Source: Lysobacter solisilvae
GTDB lineage: Bacteria; Pseudomonadota; Gammaproteobacteria; Xanthomonadales; Xanthomonadaceae
Reading direction: 5' to 3'
Assembly (NCBI RefSeq): GCF_016613535.2
Contig: NZ_CP071518.1
Span: forward strand, 2,542,001-2,606,000
DNA: 64,000 nt
Of this stretch, positions 48,201 to 59,837 are shown piece by piece. Numbering within the stretch: position 1 is the first letter of the stretch; each line of letters starts with the position of its first letter. A program made the translations under genes and the position numbers. The notes below the pieces were generated by a model that worked only from the letters and a program-made list of their open reading frames with translations, was not told the DNA's origin and ran no database searches.

Positions 48201-48713
48201 TGGAAGAGGCGATCCGCAAGATCGACCGCGAGACCCGCGGCCGCTTCAAGGACACCTTCGACCGCGTCAACTCGGGCGTGCAGGAGCTGTATCCCCGCCT
48301 GTTCGGCGGTGGCCATGCCTACCTGGAACTCACCGGCGAGGACCTGCTCGATACCGGCGTGGCGATCATGGCCCGTCCCCCCGGGCAAGCGCGTGTCCAA
48401 CATCTCGCTGCTGTCCGGCGGCGAGAAGGCGATGACCGCCGTCGCGCTGGTGTTCGCGATCTTCCGCCTCAATCCGGCGCCGTTCTGCCTCCTCGACGAG
48501 GTCGACGCGCCGCTGGACGAAGCCAACGTGGGCCGCTTCACGGCCATGGTCAGCGAGATGAGCGAAGCGGTGCAGTTCCTGTTCGTCACCCACAACAAGG
48601 CGACGATGGAAGCCGCGCACCAGTTGTCCGGCGTGACCATGCGCGAACCGGGCGTCAGCCGCCTGGTGTCGGTGGATCTGGCCGAAGCCACGCGCCTGGC
48701 CGGCGCTGCATAA
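45208..48713 (+). CDS. smc: Chromosome partition protein Smc, with two frameshifts
   Basis: Smc is the ATPase of the condensin Smc-ScpAB. Head N-terminus: [10 protein letters not shown] and Walker [10 protein letters not shown] (residue about 35). Coiled coil from about 170; hinge about 515-640 ([20 protein letters not shown]); second coiled coil; C-terminal head with ABC signature LSGGEKAM and Walker [16 protein letters not shown]. Two single-base excesses break the frame: A7 at 48056-48062 and the C6G3 tract at 48377-48385. Between them the sequence reads [20 protein letters not shown] in one frame, and after the second it returns to [18 protein letters not shown]. Corrected length is 1167 aa, the expected size. 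Both sites are homopolymers, so residual error is likelier than biology. Confidence 0.9.
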
Positions 48714-48728
48714 AGGAGTTTCTGCACG

Positions 48729-49493
48729 ATGTCGGACGTGACCCTGCTGCGGGTGGGCATCCTGATTGCCGGCTTGATCCTGGTCGGCGCGATCATCTTC
48801 TTTGGTCGCCCCCGCAAGCCGGGGCAGGGCAAGCGGGTGCCGCGCGCGGGCTTCGCCGACGGCGGCGCGCGCGCCGAGCCGTACTTCCCGGGTGATGCGC
48901 CGACGGCGCCCGCCACCGATGAAGGCCTGTCGACCACGGCCACGCAGGCCGAGCTGGCGCTGGATGCCGATGCCGACGCCCAGGGCGAACACGCGCAGGC
49001 GGACGCCGCGGCCAGCGACGTGGGCAAGCGCAACGACATGGCCTTCGAGAAGATCATCACCCTGTACCTGGCCGCCCGCGCCGGGTCGAAGCTGCACGGT
49101 CCGGACATCGTCGTCGCGGCGGAAAAGGCCGGCCTGGTCTACGGCCACATGGGCGTGTTCCACCGCCTGATCGACAACCACCACGAACGCGGCCCGGTGT
49201 TCAGCGTGGCCAACATCATGAAGCCGGGCAGCTTCGAAATGGCCACGATCCAGTCGATGGAAACGCCGGCGATCGCCTTCTTCCTCACCCTGCCGTCGCC
49301 GGTGCCGGCGCTCGACGCCTGGGAAACCATGCTGCCCACCGCGCAGCGCATGGCCGAACTGCTGGACGGCGTGGTGCTGGACGAATCGCGCAACGCCCTG
49401 GGCCGCCAGCGCATCGCCCACATCCGCGACGAACTGCGCGCGTGGGACCGCCAGCACGAGATGCCGCCGCTGACGAAGCCGGCGCGCTGGTAG
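48729..49493 (+). CDS. zipA: Cell division protein ZipA
   Basis: A 254-aa membrane protein that tethers FtsZ. N-terminal transmembrane segment [17 protein letters not shown] with the N-terminus periplasmic; an Ala/Asp-rich linker; and the FtsZ-binding domain from about residue 105, with [20 protein letters not shown] and [16 protein letters not shown] at 48729 is 16 bases after the smc stop. In enteric bacteria zipA directly precedes ligA; here a 2.2-kb cassette array separates them. Confidence 0.93.
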   Translation: MSDVTLLRVGILIAGLILVGAIIFFGRPRKPGQGKRVPRAGFADGGARAEPYFPGDAPTAPATDEGLSTTATQAELALDADADAQGEHAQADAAASDVGKRNDMAFEKIITLYLAARAGSKLHGPDIVVAAEKAGLVYGHMGVFHRLIDNHHERGPVFSVANIMKPGSFEMATIQSMETPAIAFFLTLPSPVPALDAWETMLPTAQRMAELLDGVVLDESRNALGRQRIAHIRDELRAWDRQHEMPPLTKPARW

Positions 49494-49511
49494 GCAGGTG
49501 TCGGGCGTCAT

Positions 49512-49952
49512 ATGGATGGTCTTACTCTCTTTGAAAGGCGTGTCCTTGACGCTTGTTTAGCCGGCGATGATTCGCGGCTTGACGTGCTGCGCATGCAAGC
49601 TGCCTCCGCGATGGTTGCGGAACGAGAGCACACCGGGGTGGGCGCTTACATCACACTCAAAGTGCCTGACGGAACCCCCGCCTTGTGTGCCGGCTCAATC
49701 ATCCTTGGTGACGTAAATCTTGATGTGGCTGGCGTGGCCAACGGTGTCGCGACCCTCTTGTATGTAACCAGCGGCAAACTCGATTTCATCGAGTTCGCGA
49801 CCTATGACGATGACTGGCCGGAAGATCCGAGTCTCGTCAGCGTTGGGTATCTGCAGTGGGTGCCGAGTAGTTCGGGCGCTTTCTCGGGTGTTCCAGTCAA
49901 AGAACGCGATCCAGAGACACTTGCCTGGCAGCTTCAAGAGCGGGAGGCGTAG
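49512..49952 (+). CDS. Cassette gene 1, soluble protein of unknown function
   Basis: A 146-aa soluble protein without signal or membrane segment. It begins MDGLTLFERRVLDACLAGD, continues with a helix and then GVGAYITLKVPDGTPALCAG, IILGDVNLDVAGVANGVATL and LDFIEFATYDDDWPEDPSL. The acidic TYDDDWP motif and hydrophobic beta core look like a small stand-alone domain; I recall similar sequences among integron cassettes but cannot name a family. Upstream there is no ribosome binding site, which is common for cassettes. Lower GC than neighbours. The stop codon lies seven bases before the first attC remnant. Confidence 0.6.
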   Translation: MDGLTLFERRVLDACLAGDDSRLDVLRMQAASAMVAEREHTGVGAYITLKVPDGTPALCAGSIILGDVNLDVAGVANGVATLLYVTSGKLDFIEFATYDDDWPEDPSLVSVGYLQWVPSSSGAFSGVPVKERDPETLAWQLQEREA

Positions 49953-49958
49953 CATGTC

Positions 49959-50013
49959 GCCTAACAATTCATTCAAGCCGAAGCCGCTTCGCAGCTCGGA
50001 CCAATTCAAGAAC
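49959..50013 (+). other. attC-like site 1, right half eroded
   Basis: GCCTAAC at 49959-49965, a normal L'' segment, and a GCCGAAGCCGCTTCGC core. The right half keeps TCGGACCAATTCAA but the GTTAGGC box is replaced by GAACC. Compared with site 50318 it is recognisable but probably inactive. Confidence 0.6.
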
Positions 50014-50014
50014 C

Positions 50015-50323
50015 ATGATCAAAGCTGCTGAGACAAGAATCTTGCGTGCCCTACTGCGGCAACTCGACGCCCGGTCAACCAGCGTCTTGCAGTCACGCTG
50101 GCTGATCATTTTGATGTGGCCCGTGACAGCGGCCGTATTTCTGGTCTTGTTTCAACTGGAGCCCACAATTGGCTCTGTCGGCATCGCCATAGGTTCAATG
50201 CTGGTAGGGGCAGCAGTGGCTACCGTTGCGATTTATCGAGGCGCTTTTGAGCAGTGGGCGGTAGTTCGGCGCTTCCTCGACCAGGAAGCAATCCGGAGCC
50301 GCCTGCGCGAGCTTGAGGCCTGA
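50015..50323 (+). CDS. Cassette gene 2, small membrane protein
   Basis: A 102-aa protein with two transmembrane helices (RWLIILMWPVTAAVFLVLF; GSVGIAIGSMLVGAAVATV), both ends hydrophilic and Arg-rich (QQ-free; RILRALLRQLDARS; RRFLDQEAIRSRLREL). No family recognised. The stop codon (TGA) is inside the R'' box of the next attC site, as expected for a cassette. Lower GC than chromosome. Confidence 0.6.
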   Translation: MIKAAETRILRALLRQLDARSTSVLQSRWLIILMWPVTAAVFLVLFQLEPTIGSVGIAIGSMLVGAAVATVAIYRGAFEQWAVVRRFLDQEAIRSRLRELEA

Positions 50324-50378
50324 CAATTCGTCCAAGCCGACGCCGCCTTCGCTGCGCAGCTTCACTCAGGCGTTAGGC
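50318..50378 (+). other. attC site 2, complete
   Basis: R'' GCCTGAC at 50318-50324 and R' GTTAGGC at 50372-50378 are complementary in type. Inner arms ATTCGTCCAAGCCGAC and CAGCTTCACTCAGGC match the L''/L' pattern, with a CGCCTTCGCTGCG core. Total 61 bases. This is the most complete attC in the array. Confidence 0.85.
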
Positions 50379-50394
50379 GTGCATAGAAGACCCC

Positions 50395-50769
50395 ATGACT
50401 TTTGAAGACCTGAAGTTCGGCCTCTTCATGGCCTTCGGCGCCCTGGTTGCGGTGGGGTATGTCGTCACCAAAGTTCGCCCGCACGTCGACCTGTATCGCT
50501 CCGGAGAGCCACGTCGCGCCACTTGGCGCACCCGTCGGCCGGCATGGGTGAAGATTGGCCTGTCGCATGTGGGTTCGCGCCAGACTGCGGTCAACTTTGC
50601 GCGCTTTTCGCTGATTGCGGCATTCGTATGGGCGATTCCCGCGGCCTATATTGCGTTCACCCACCCCTTTGCCTTCCTGCCCAGTGTCCTGCTTCTGGTG
50701 GCCGCGGGATGGTATCGACTTTGCGTCCGATGGGTTGATCGCCATGACGCCTGGCCGGATGGGACCTGA
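50395..50769 (+). CDS. Cassette gene 3, small membrane protein
   Basis: A 124-aa protein with about three hydrophobic helices: LFMAFGALVAVGYVVTK near the start, then NFARFSLIAAFVWAIPAAYI, and FAFLPSVLLLVAAGWYRLCV. A basic loop (GEPRRATWRTRRPAWVK) lies between the first two. No family recognised. A GAAGA sequence precedes the ATG. Ends at the third attC site. Confidence 0.6.
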   Translation: MTFEDLKFGLFMAFGALVAVGYVVTKVRPHVDLYRSGEPRRATWRTRRPAWVKIGLSHVGSRQTAVNFARFSLIAAFVWAIPAAYIAFTHPFAFLPSVLLLVAAGWYRLCVRWVDRHDAWPDGT

Positions 50770-50823
50770 CAATGCATTCATGCCGGATCCGCTTCGCGGC
50801 CCGGCTTGATTCTGGCGATGGGC
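50764..50823 (+). other. attC site 3, degenerate R' box
   Basis: R'' ACCTGAC (50764-50770), a palindromic CCGCTTCGCGG core, then CCGGCTTGATTCTGGC and a right box GATGGGC (50817-50823) differing from GTTAGGC. Sixty bases, clearly related to site 2. Confidence 0.7.
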
Positions 50824-50838
50824 CGAAGGGGTAATCAC

Positions 50839-51054
50839 GTGGAAGGTCCGGCAAGAGCTGATTTGTTTGCCCGCCTTGTATGTCTCCTCGTCGGAGCCAT
50901 CTTCGCCTGCGGTTCGGCCTATGGCTTTTCGTTGCCGCGTCCTGGCGCGCTGCCATGGGTGTTGGGCATCGGCGCGGCGGTCAACCTTGTTGCGGGTATA
51001 TTCGGGCCACGACGCCTTCGGGTATGGCTCGCATCGTGGCTGCCCTGGGCCTAG
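50839..51054 (+). CDS. Cassette gene 4, small membrane protein
   Basis: A 71-aa protein with two transmembrane helices (LVCLLVGAIFACGSAYGF and LPWVLGIGAAVNLVAGIFG) and a basic C-terminus (RRLRVWLASWLPWA). GTG at 50839 is preferred because AAGGGG lies 7 nt upstream and it falls just after the attC site; the frame extends upstream into the attC itself. No family recognised. Confidence 0.55.
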   Translation: MEGPARADLFARLVCLLVGAIFACGSAYGFSLPRPGALPWVLGIGAAVNLVAGIFGPRRLRVWLASWLPWA

Positions 51055-51082
51055 CCTGACTACTCGGCCCGAAAATCCAGCC
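51054..51082 (+). other. attC remnant 4
   Basis: GCCTGAC at 51054-51060 followed by TACTCGGCCCGAAAATCC, with no recognisable right half before the next ATG at 51083. A decayed or truncated site. Confidence 0.4.
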
Positions 51083-51475
51083 ATGCCGACCATGAGGCCT
51101 CACTTGAACAATCCCTCGCTGCTTCCGTCGATTCCACCGCGCGCATGGCTCCATGCCGCCGCGCTCCTGGCGCTGGCGACCCTGGCGTTGGCGTTTTTTT
51201 TGGGCCATGGCTTCGCCGCGGACATGTTCCTCTGGGGCAATGCCTTCGTTGCGGGCGCGATATTCGTTCTGTTCGGCCTTGGCGTCTGGGGTCTTCTTAC
51301 CCTTGCTCCATTCGCACGCCGGCCTGCATGGCTTGAGCCTCGACAGGCGATGGCATTGTCCGTTGCTTGTTTTCTCGTTCAATCAGCATTGGCCGGCGCA
51401 CTGACGATGGCCGGCGTGTGGCCACATTCCAGGCTTTGGTTCCTGGGCGCCCTGCCGTTCGTCTGGAGCGGTTGA
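51083..51475 (+). CDS. Cassette gene 5, multi-pass membrane protein
   Basis: A 130-aa protein with about four hydrophobic segments: WLHAAALLALATLALAFFLG, FVAGAIFVLFGLGVWGLLTL, ALSVACFLVQSALAGALTM, and a C-terminal RLWFLGALPFVW. The N-terminus is Pro/Ser-rich. No family recognised. Its stop codon is two bases before the last attC-like site. The start at 51083 is the best in-frame ATG after site 4. Confidence 0.55.
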   Translation: MPTMRPHLNNPSLLPSIPPRAWLHAAALLALATLALAFFLGHGFAADMFLWGNAFVAGAIFVLFGLGVWGLLTLAPFARRPAWLEPRQAMALSVACFLVQSALAGALTMAGVWPHSRLWFLGALPFVWSG

Positions 51476-51476
51476 G

Positions 51477-53823
<2,347 letters not shown>

Positions 53824-53824
<1 letters not shown>

Positions 53825-54795
53825 TGCAGGACTGGCGACCCGGCGCGGCCTTCGATGTCCTGCACCTGCGTGCGCGGCTCAATGCGGCCGTGCGGAATTT
53901 CTTCGCGCAGCGCGATGTGACCGAAGTCGAGACGCCGGTGCTGTCCCGCGCGGGCAACACCGACCCGAACATCGCCTCGTTCTCGCTGGAATTCAGCGGC
54001 CGCACCGACGGTGCACCGCGTACGCGCTGGTTGCGCACCTCGCCAGAATTTGCGCTCAAGCGCCTGCTCGCGGCCGGGTTCGGCGACTGCTACGAGCTGG
54101 GCCGCGTGTTCCGCGATGGCGAGGCCGGCGGCCGGCACAACCCCGAATTCACGATGCTGGAGTGGTATCGCGTCGGCTGGGACCATCGCCGGCTGATCGG
54201 CGAGACAGCCGACCTGGTCAACGCCGCGCTCGCGCTGGTCGATCGCCAGGCCACGCTGGTCGAGGTCGACTACCACACGCTGTACCGGCGCGAGCTGGGC
54301 GTGGACCCGGCCACGGCGGGCATCGAGGAGCTGCGCGCGGCGCTGGGCGAGGTGGTGATCGATCCGGCGGGCCTGACCCGCGACGACTGGCTCGACCTGC
54401 TGATGACGCACCGGCTGCAGCCCTCGTTCCCGCACGACCAGATGCTGGCGGTGTACGACTATCCGGCCTCGCAGTGCGCGCTGGCGCGGCTGCGGCCGGG
54501 CTCGCCGCCGGTGGCCGAGCGCTTCGAGCTTTACCTGGGGCCGCTGGAACTGGCCAACGGGTACCACGAGCTGGCCGATGCCGCCGAACAACGGCAGCGC
54601 TTCGAACGCGACGGTGTGCTGCGTCGCGAACGCGGCCACGCCCAGCCGCCGATCGACGAGGCGCTGATCGCCGCGCTGGGCCGCGACTTTCCCGCCTGTG
54701 CCGGCGTGGCGCTGGGCATGGACCGCCTGATGATGGCGCTGCTGGGCACCGGCCGCATCGCCGACGTGCTGGCCTTCGACTTCGCGCGCGCTTGA
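53824..54795 (+). CDS. epmA: Elongation factor P lysine ligase EpmA
   Basis: A 323-aa class II lysyl-tRNA synthetase-like enzyme without the anticodon-binding domain, which ligates (R)-beta-lysine to a conserved lysine of EF-P. Class II motifs: motif 2 as LRTSPEFALKRLLAAGFGDC and FRDGEAGGRHNPEFTMLEWY; motif 3 as GVALGMDRLMMALLG. Length and absence of an N-terminal OB domain fit EpmA (GenX/PoxA). Start ATG at 53824 overlaps the ligA stop. The partner epmB and efp genes are not in the window. Confidence 0.92.
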
Positions 54796-54857
54796 CCCTT
54801 GCGTTGCCGGTGCGCGCGCCGGCCCCACCTTTCATCGGTCGCCCTGCGGCCACCGCT

Positions 54858-54863
54858 TAGAAT
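54858..54863 (+). promoter_or_regulatory. -10 element for mtnA
   Basis: TAGAAT at 54858-54863 is followed by CCCCC, 6 bases before the mtnA ATG. A transcript would be leaderless or nearly so. Confidence 0.4.
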
Positions 54864-54869
54864 CCCCCC

Positions 54870-55928
54870 ATGACCGACACCTTCGATTTCGACCGCTACG
54901 ACCGCATCCGTCCCATCCGCTGGACCGGCGACGCCCTGGAACTGCTCGACCAGCGCAAGCTGCCGTTTACGGTCGAGTACGTGCGCTGCGAAACCAGCGA
55001 CGAGGTCGCCCAGGCGATCCACGCGCTCACCGTGCGTGGCGCACCGGCGATCGGCATCGCGGCGGCGTGGGGCGTGGTGCTGGCGGCGCGCGGGGTCCAG
55101 GCCGACGACGGTGCACAGGCCGCGGAGCGGCTGCAGGCGCCGATGCAGCGCCTGCACGACGCGCGTCCCACCGCGGTCAACCTGGCCTGGGCGCTGGCGC
55201 GGATGCGGCGCGTGATGGCCGCGGCCGGCGCCGACTGGCGCGAGGTGATCGAGCGCGAAGCCAAGGCCATCGCCGACGAGGACCTGGCGGCGAACCGCCG
55301 CATGGGCGCGCTCGGCGCCGCCCTGATCGAACCCGAAAGCGGCGTGCTGACCCATTGCAACACCGGCTCGCTGGCGACCGCGGGCTTCGGCACGGCGCTG
55401 GGCGTGATCCGCGCCGGCTTCGCGCAGGGCCGCATCAACCGCGTGTATGCCGGCGAAACCCGCCCGTGGTTGCAGGGCGCCCGCCTGACCGTGTGGGAGC
55501 TGCAGCAGGACGGCATCTCCCCGATCCTGATCGCCGACTCGGCGGCCTCGCACCTGATGAAGACCGGCGCCGTGCAGTGGGTGGTGGTCGGTGCCGACCG
55601 CATCTGCGCCAATGGCGACACGGCCAACAAGATCGGCACCTACCAGCTGGCGATCGCGGCCCGCCACCACGGGGTGAAGTTCATGGTCGCCGCGCCGTCC
55701 TCGACCGTGGACATGGCCACGGCTTCCGGCGAGGCCATCCACATCGAGGAACGCGATCCGGGCGAAATGTTCGCCCTGGGCGGCGTGCGCACGGCGGCGG
55801 AGGATGTCGGCGCCTGGAACCCCGTGTTCGATGTCACGCCGCACACGCTTATCGACGCCATCGTGACCGAGCTGGGCGTGATCGAACGCCCGGACGAGGC
55901 GGCGATGCGGGCCGCGTTCGGCGGCTGA
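54870..55928 (+). CDS. mtnA: Methylthioribose-1-phosphate isomerase
   Basis: A 352-aa enzyme of the methionine salvage pathway, converting MTR-1-P to MTRu-1-P. Catalytic Cys163 is in [15 protein letters not shown] and Asp243 in [18 protein letters not shown]. Other motifs: [14 protein letters not shown], the RPTAVNL segment and [10 protein letters not shown]. Related eIF2B-like sugar isomerases share the fold, but [13 protein letters not shown] is MtnA-type. A 78-base duplicate of its 3' end is found 272 bases further downstream. Confidence 0.95.
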   Translation: MTDTFDFDRYDRIRPIRWTGDALELLDQRKLPFTVEYVRCETSDEVAQAIHALTVRGAPAIGIAAAWGVVLAARGVQADDGAQAAERLQAPMQRLHDARPTAVNLAWALARMRRVMAAAGADWREVIEREAKAIADEDLAANRRMGALGAALIEPESGVLTHCNTGSLATAGFGTALGVIRAGFAQGRINRVYAGETRPWLQGARLTVWELQQDGISPILIADSAASHLMKTGAVQWVVVGADRICANGDTANKIGTYQLAIAARHHGVKFMVAAPSSTVDMATASGEAIHIEERDPGEMFALGGVRTAAEDVGAWNPVFDVTPHTLIDAIVTELGVIERPDEAAMRAAFGG

Positions 55929-56122
55929 AGGGCGGACCCGCGCGCGTCGATCCCGCCGCATAGGGCGGGTCTTGACCCGCCGCCTTGGTGGTAATCGGAC
56001 TTCATGCTTGCGCGGTGCGGGGGTATGGCGAAGGCGGGTCGAGACCCGCCTTATATGTCGCCTTTCCGCAGCGCGCGGCGGCGCGTTTGGCCTCGGCCGC
56101 GGCTTCAAAGGCACCTTGCGCG
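55929..56122. repeat. Repeat element with GGCGGGT-ACCCGCC hairpins between duplicated mtnA tails
   Basis: Contains GGCGGGT-CTTG-ACCCGCC (55964-55981) and AAGGCGGGT-CGAG-ACCCGCCTT (56031-56052). Both hairpins share the same arms. The element separates the real mtnA 3' end from its copy. No gene. Confidence 0.65.
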
Positions 56123-56200
56123 ATCGACGCCATCGTGACCGAGCTGGGCGTGATCGAACGCCCGGACGACGCGGCGATGCGGGCCGCGTTCGGCGGCTGA
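56123..56200 (+). pseudogene. Duplicate of the last 78 bases of mtnA
   Basis: Identical to 55851-55928 except one base (GAG to GAC), including the final GCGTTCGGCGGCTGA. It is in an open frame starting at 55985, but that frame upstream is repeat-derived. The near-identity implies a recent event. Confidence 0.85.
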
Positions 56201-56241
56201 TCCGCCCCCCCTTGCCGTAGCCCTCCACGCCCTGCGCTCGT

Positions 56242-56532
56242 GCGGCAGGAGCTCCAATGTGTCGCCTCGGAGCGGGTCGAGCGGAGGTGTCAGGCACTCC
56301 GCGCGGAGCTCGCCGGACCTCGTGAAGACCCGCGCGGGGTTCGAGCGGAGCCCGGAGGCTCCTCGCGAACCCCTGGCGGGGCTTCGCGGGGAGGGGTTGC
56401 CGCCTTCGAGCGGAGCTGGTGGCGTGTGCGCACGGGGCCCGGCGGCCCCCGGCCGGGGCGTCGGGGCTCCTCGCGGGGTTGTCCGGGCGGCGCTGGACCC
56501 TCGCCGAGGTGACACGTTGGAGCTCCTGCCGC
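56242..56532. repeat. 291-base element bounded by 37-base inverted repeats
   Basis: Left arm 56242-56278 begins GCGGCAGGAGCTCCAATGTG; right arm 56496-56532 is its reverse complement with four mismatches. Interior is very GC-rich with repeated GAGCGG motifs and no gene. Looks like a MITE-type or other small non-autonomous element; no target-site duplication was checked. Confidence 0.7.
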
Positions 56533-56722
56533 CCGCGCGCAGGCGACGGGAGGTACGCGGGCATGGGCGGACACCGCCCTCGCGCGCACGGACTGACCCA
56601 CGACACGGATCCCGGGGACTCCCGCACGCCCGTTTTCCGGGACCCGGATCGGCGCCGCCCGGGCGCGGATTCACGTTCCGGACGCCCACATCCGGCACGA
56701 CCTGCGCCCATGGCCGAAAAAC

Positions 56723-56736
56723 AGCACTTAAGTGCT
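56723..56736. promoter_or_regulatory. Perfect palindrome AGCACTTAAGTGCT upstream of gyrA
   Basis: A 14-base perfect palindrome, 156 bases before the gyrA ATG and about 46 bases upstream of the candidate -10. It could be an operator; the protein that would bind is unknown. Confidence 0.4.
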
Positions 56737-56781
56737 TGTTTATGCGTGGAAATCGAGGTGCGTCGGCACCCCCTTCCGTGA

Positions 56782-56787
56782 TACGAT
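56782..56787 (+). promoter_or_regulatory. Candidate -10 for gyrA
   Basis: TACGAT at 56782-56787 in an AT-richer patch (GTGATACGATTTCACG). No clear -35. It would give a leader of about 100 bases. Confidence 0.3.
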
Positions 56788-56891
56788 TTCACGTCTTTTG
56801 AAGCCGCCCCGAGCGAGCCGCAGGACGTGCCCGCCCGGGCATGGCTTTGCCTGCAGCCCGCCCGCCCAGTACTCCAGCACACGGAACCCGA

Positions 56892-59564
<2,673 letters not shown>

Positions 59565-59605
59565 CCTCGTTTCCCGCTGTAATCCGACCCGTGCGATCCA
59601 GAAAG

Positions 59606-59633
59606 ACGCCGCCTTCGGGCGGCGTTTTTTTTT
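59606..59633 (+). terminator. Terminator after gyrA
   Basis: ACGCCGCC-TTCG-GGCGGCGT with a long T-run (nine T), 41 bases after the gyrA stop codon. Classic Rho-independent terminator. Confidence 0.95.
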
Positions 59634-59837
59634 GGATTTTCCCGGTCAGGCGACACCTCCGGCGACATCGGGCCGGGGTGCCGCCGGGCCGTGCACGCCA
59701 GGACGAACCCCAGGGCACAGCCGCACGCGGCTACTTGATAAACGCCAGTTCACTGACCCCGGTTCCTTTCCCGACCTTCGCCGTTGTGCGCAGGCGGACC
59801 CGTTCTATACGCTGTGGCAAACCTGGGGAGTGTCGCA

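Larger units (their letters stand above)
56201..56891. other. Gene-free region before gyrA
   Basis: About 690 bases with several overlapping long frames due to high GC but no family match. It holds a 37-base inverted repeat (56242-56278 and 56496-56532), an AGCACTTAAGTGCT palindrome, and the gyrA promoter. Confidence 0.5.

Noticed and set aside
48051..48713. A separate gene for the C-terminal ABC head
   Set aside because: The frame before PPGKRV is nonsense and the parts join into a normal Smc after removing two bases, so it is one gene.
56259..56801. A 180-codon plus-strand gene before gyrA
   Set aside because: The frame runs through the inverted-repeat element and has Arg/Gly/Pro-rich composition without any domain.
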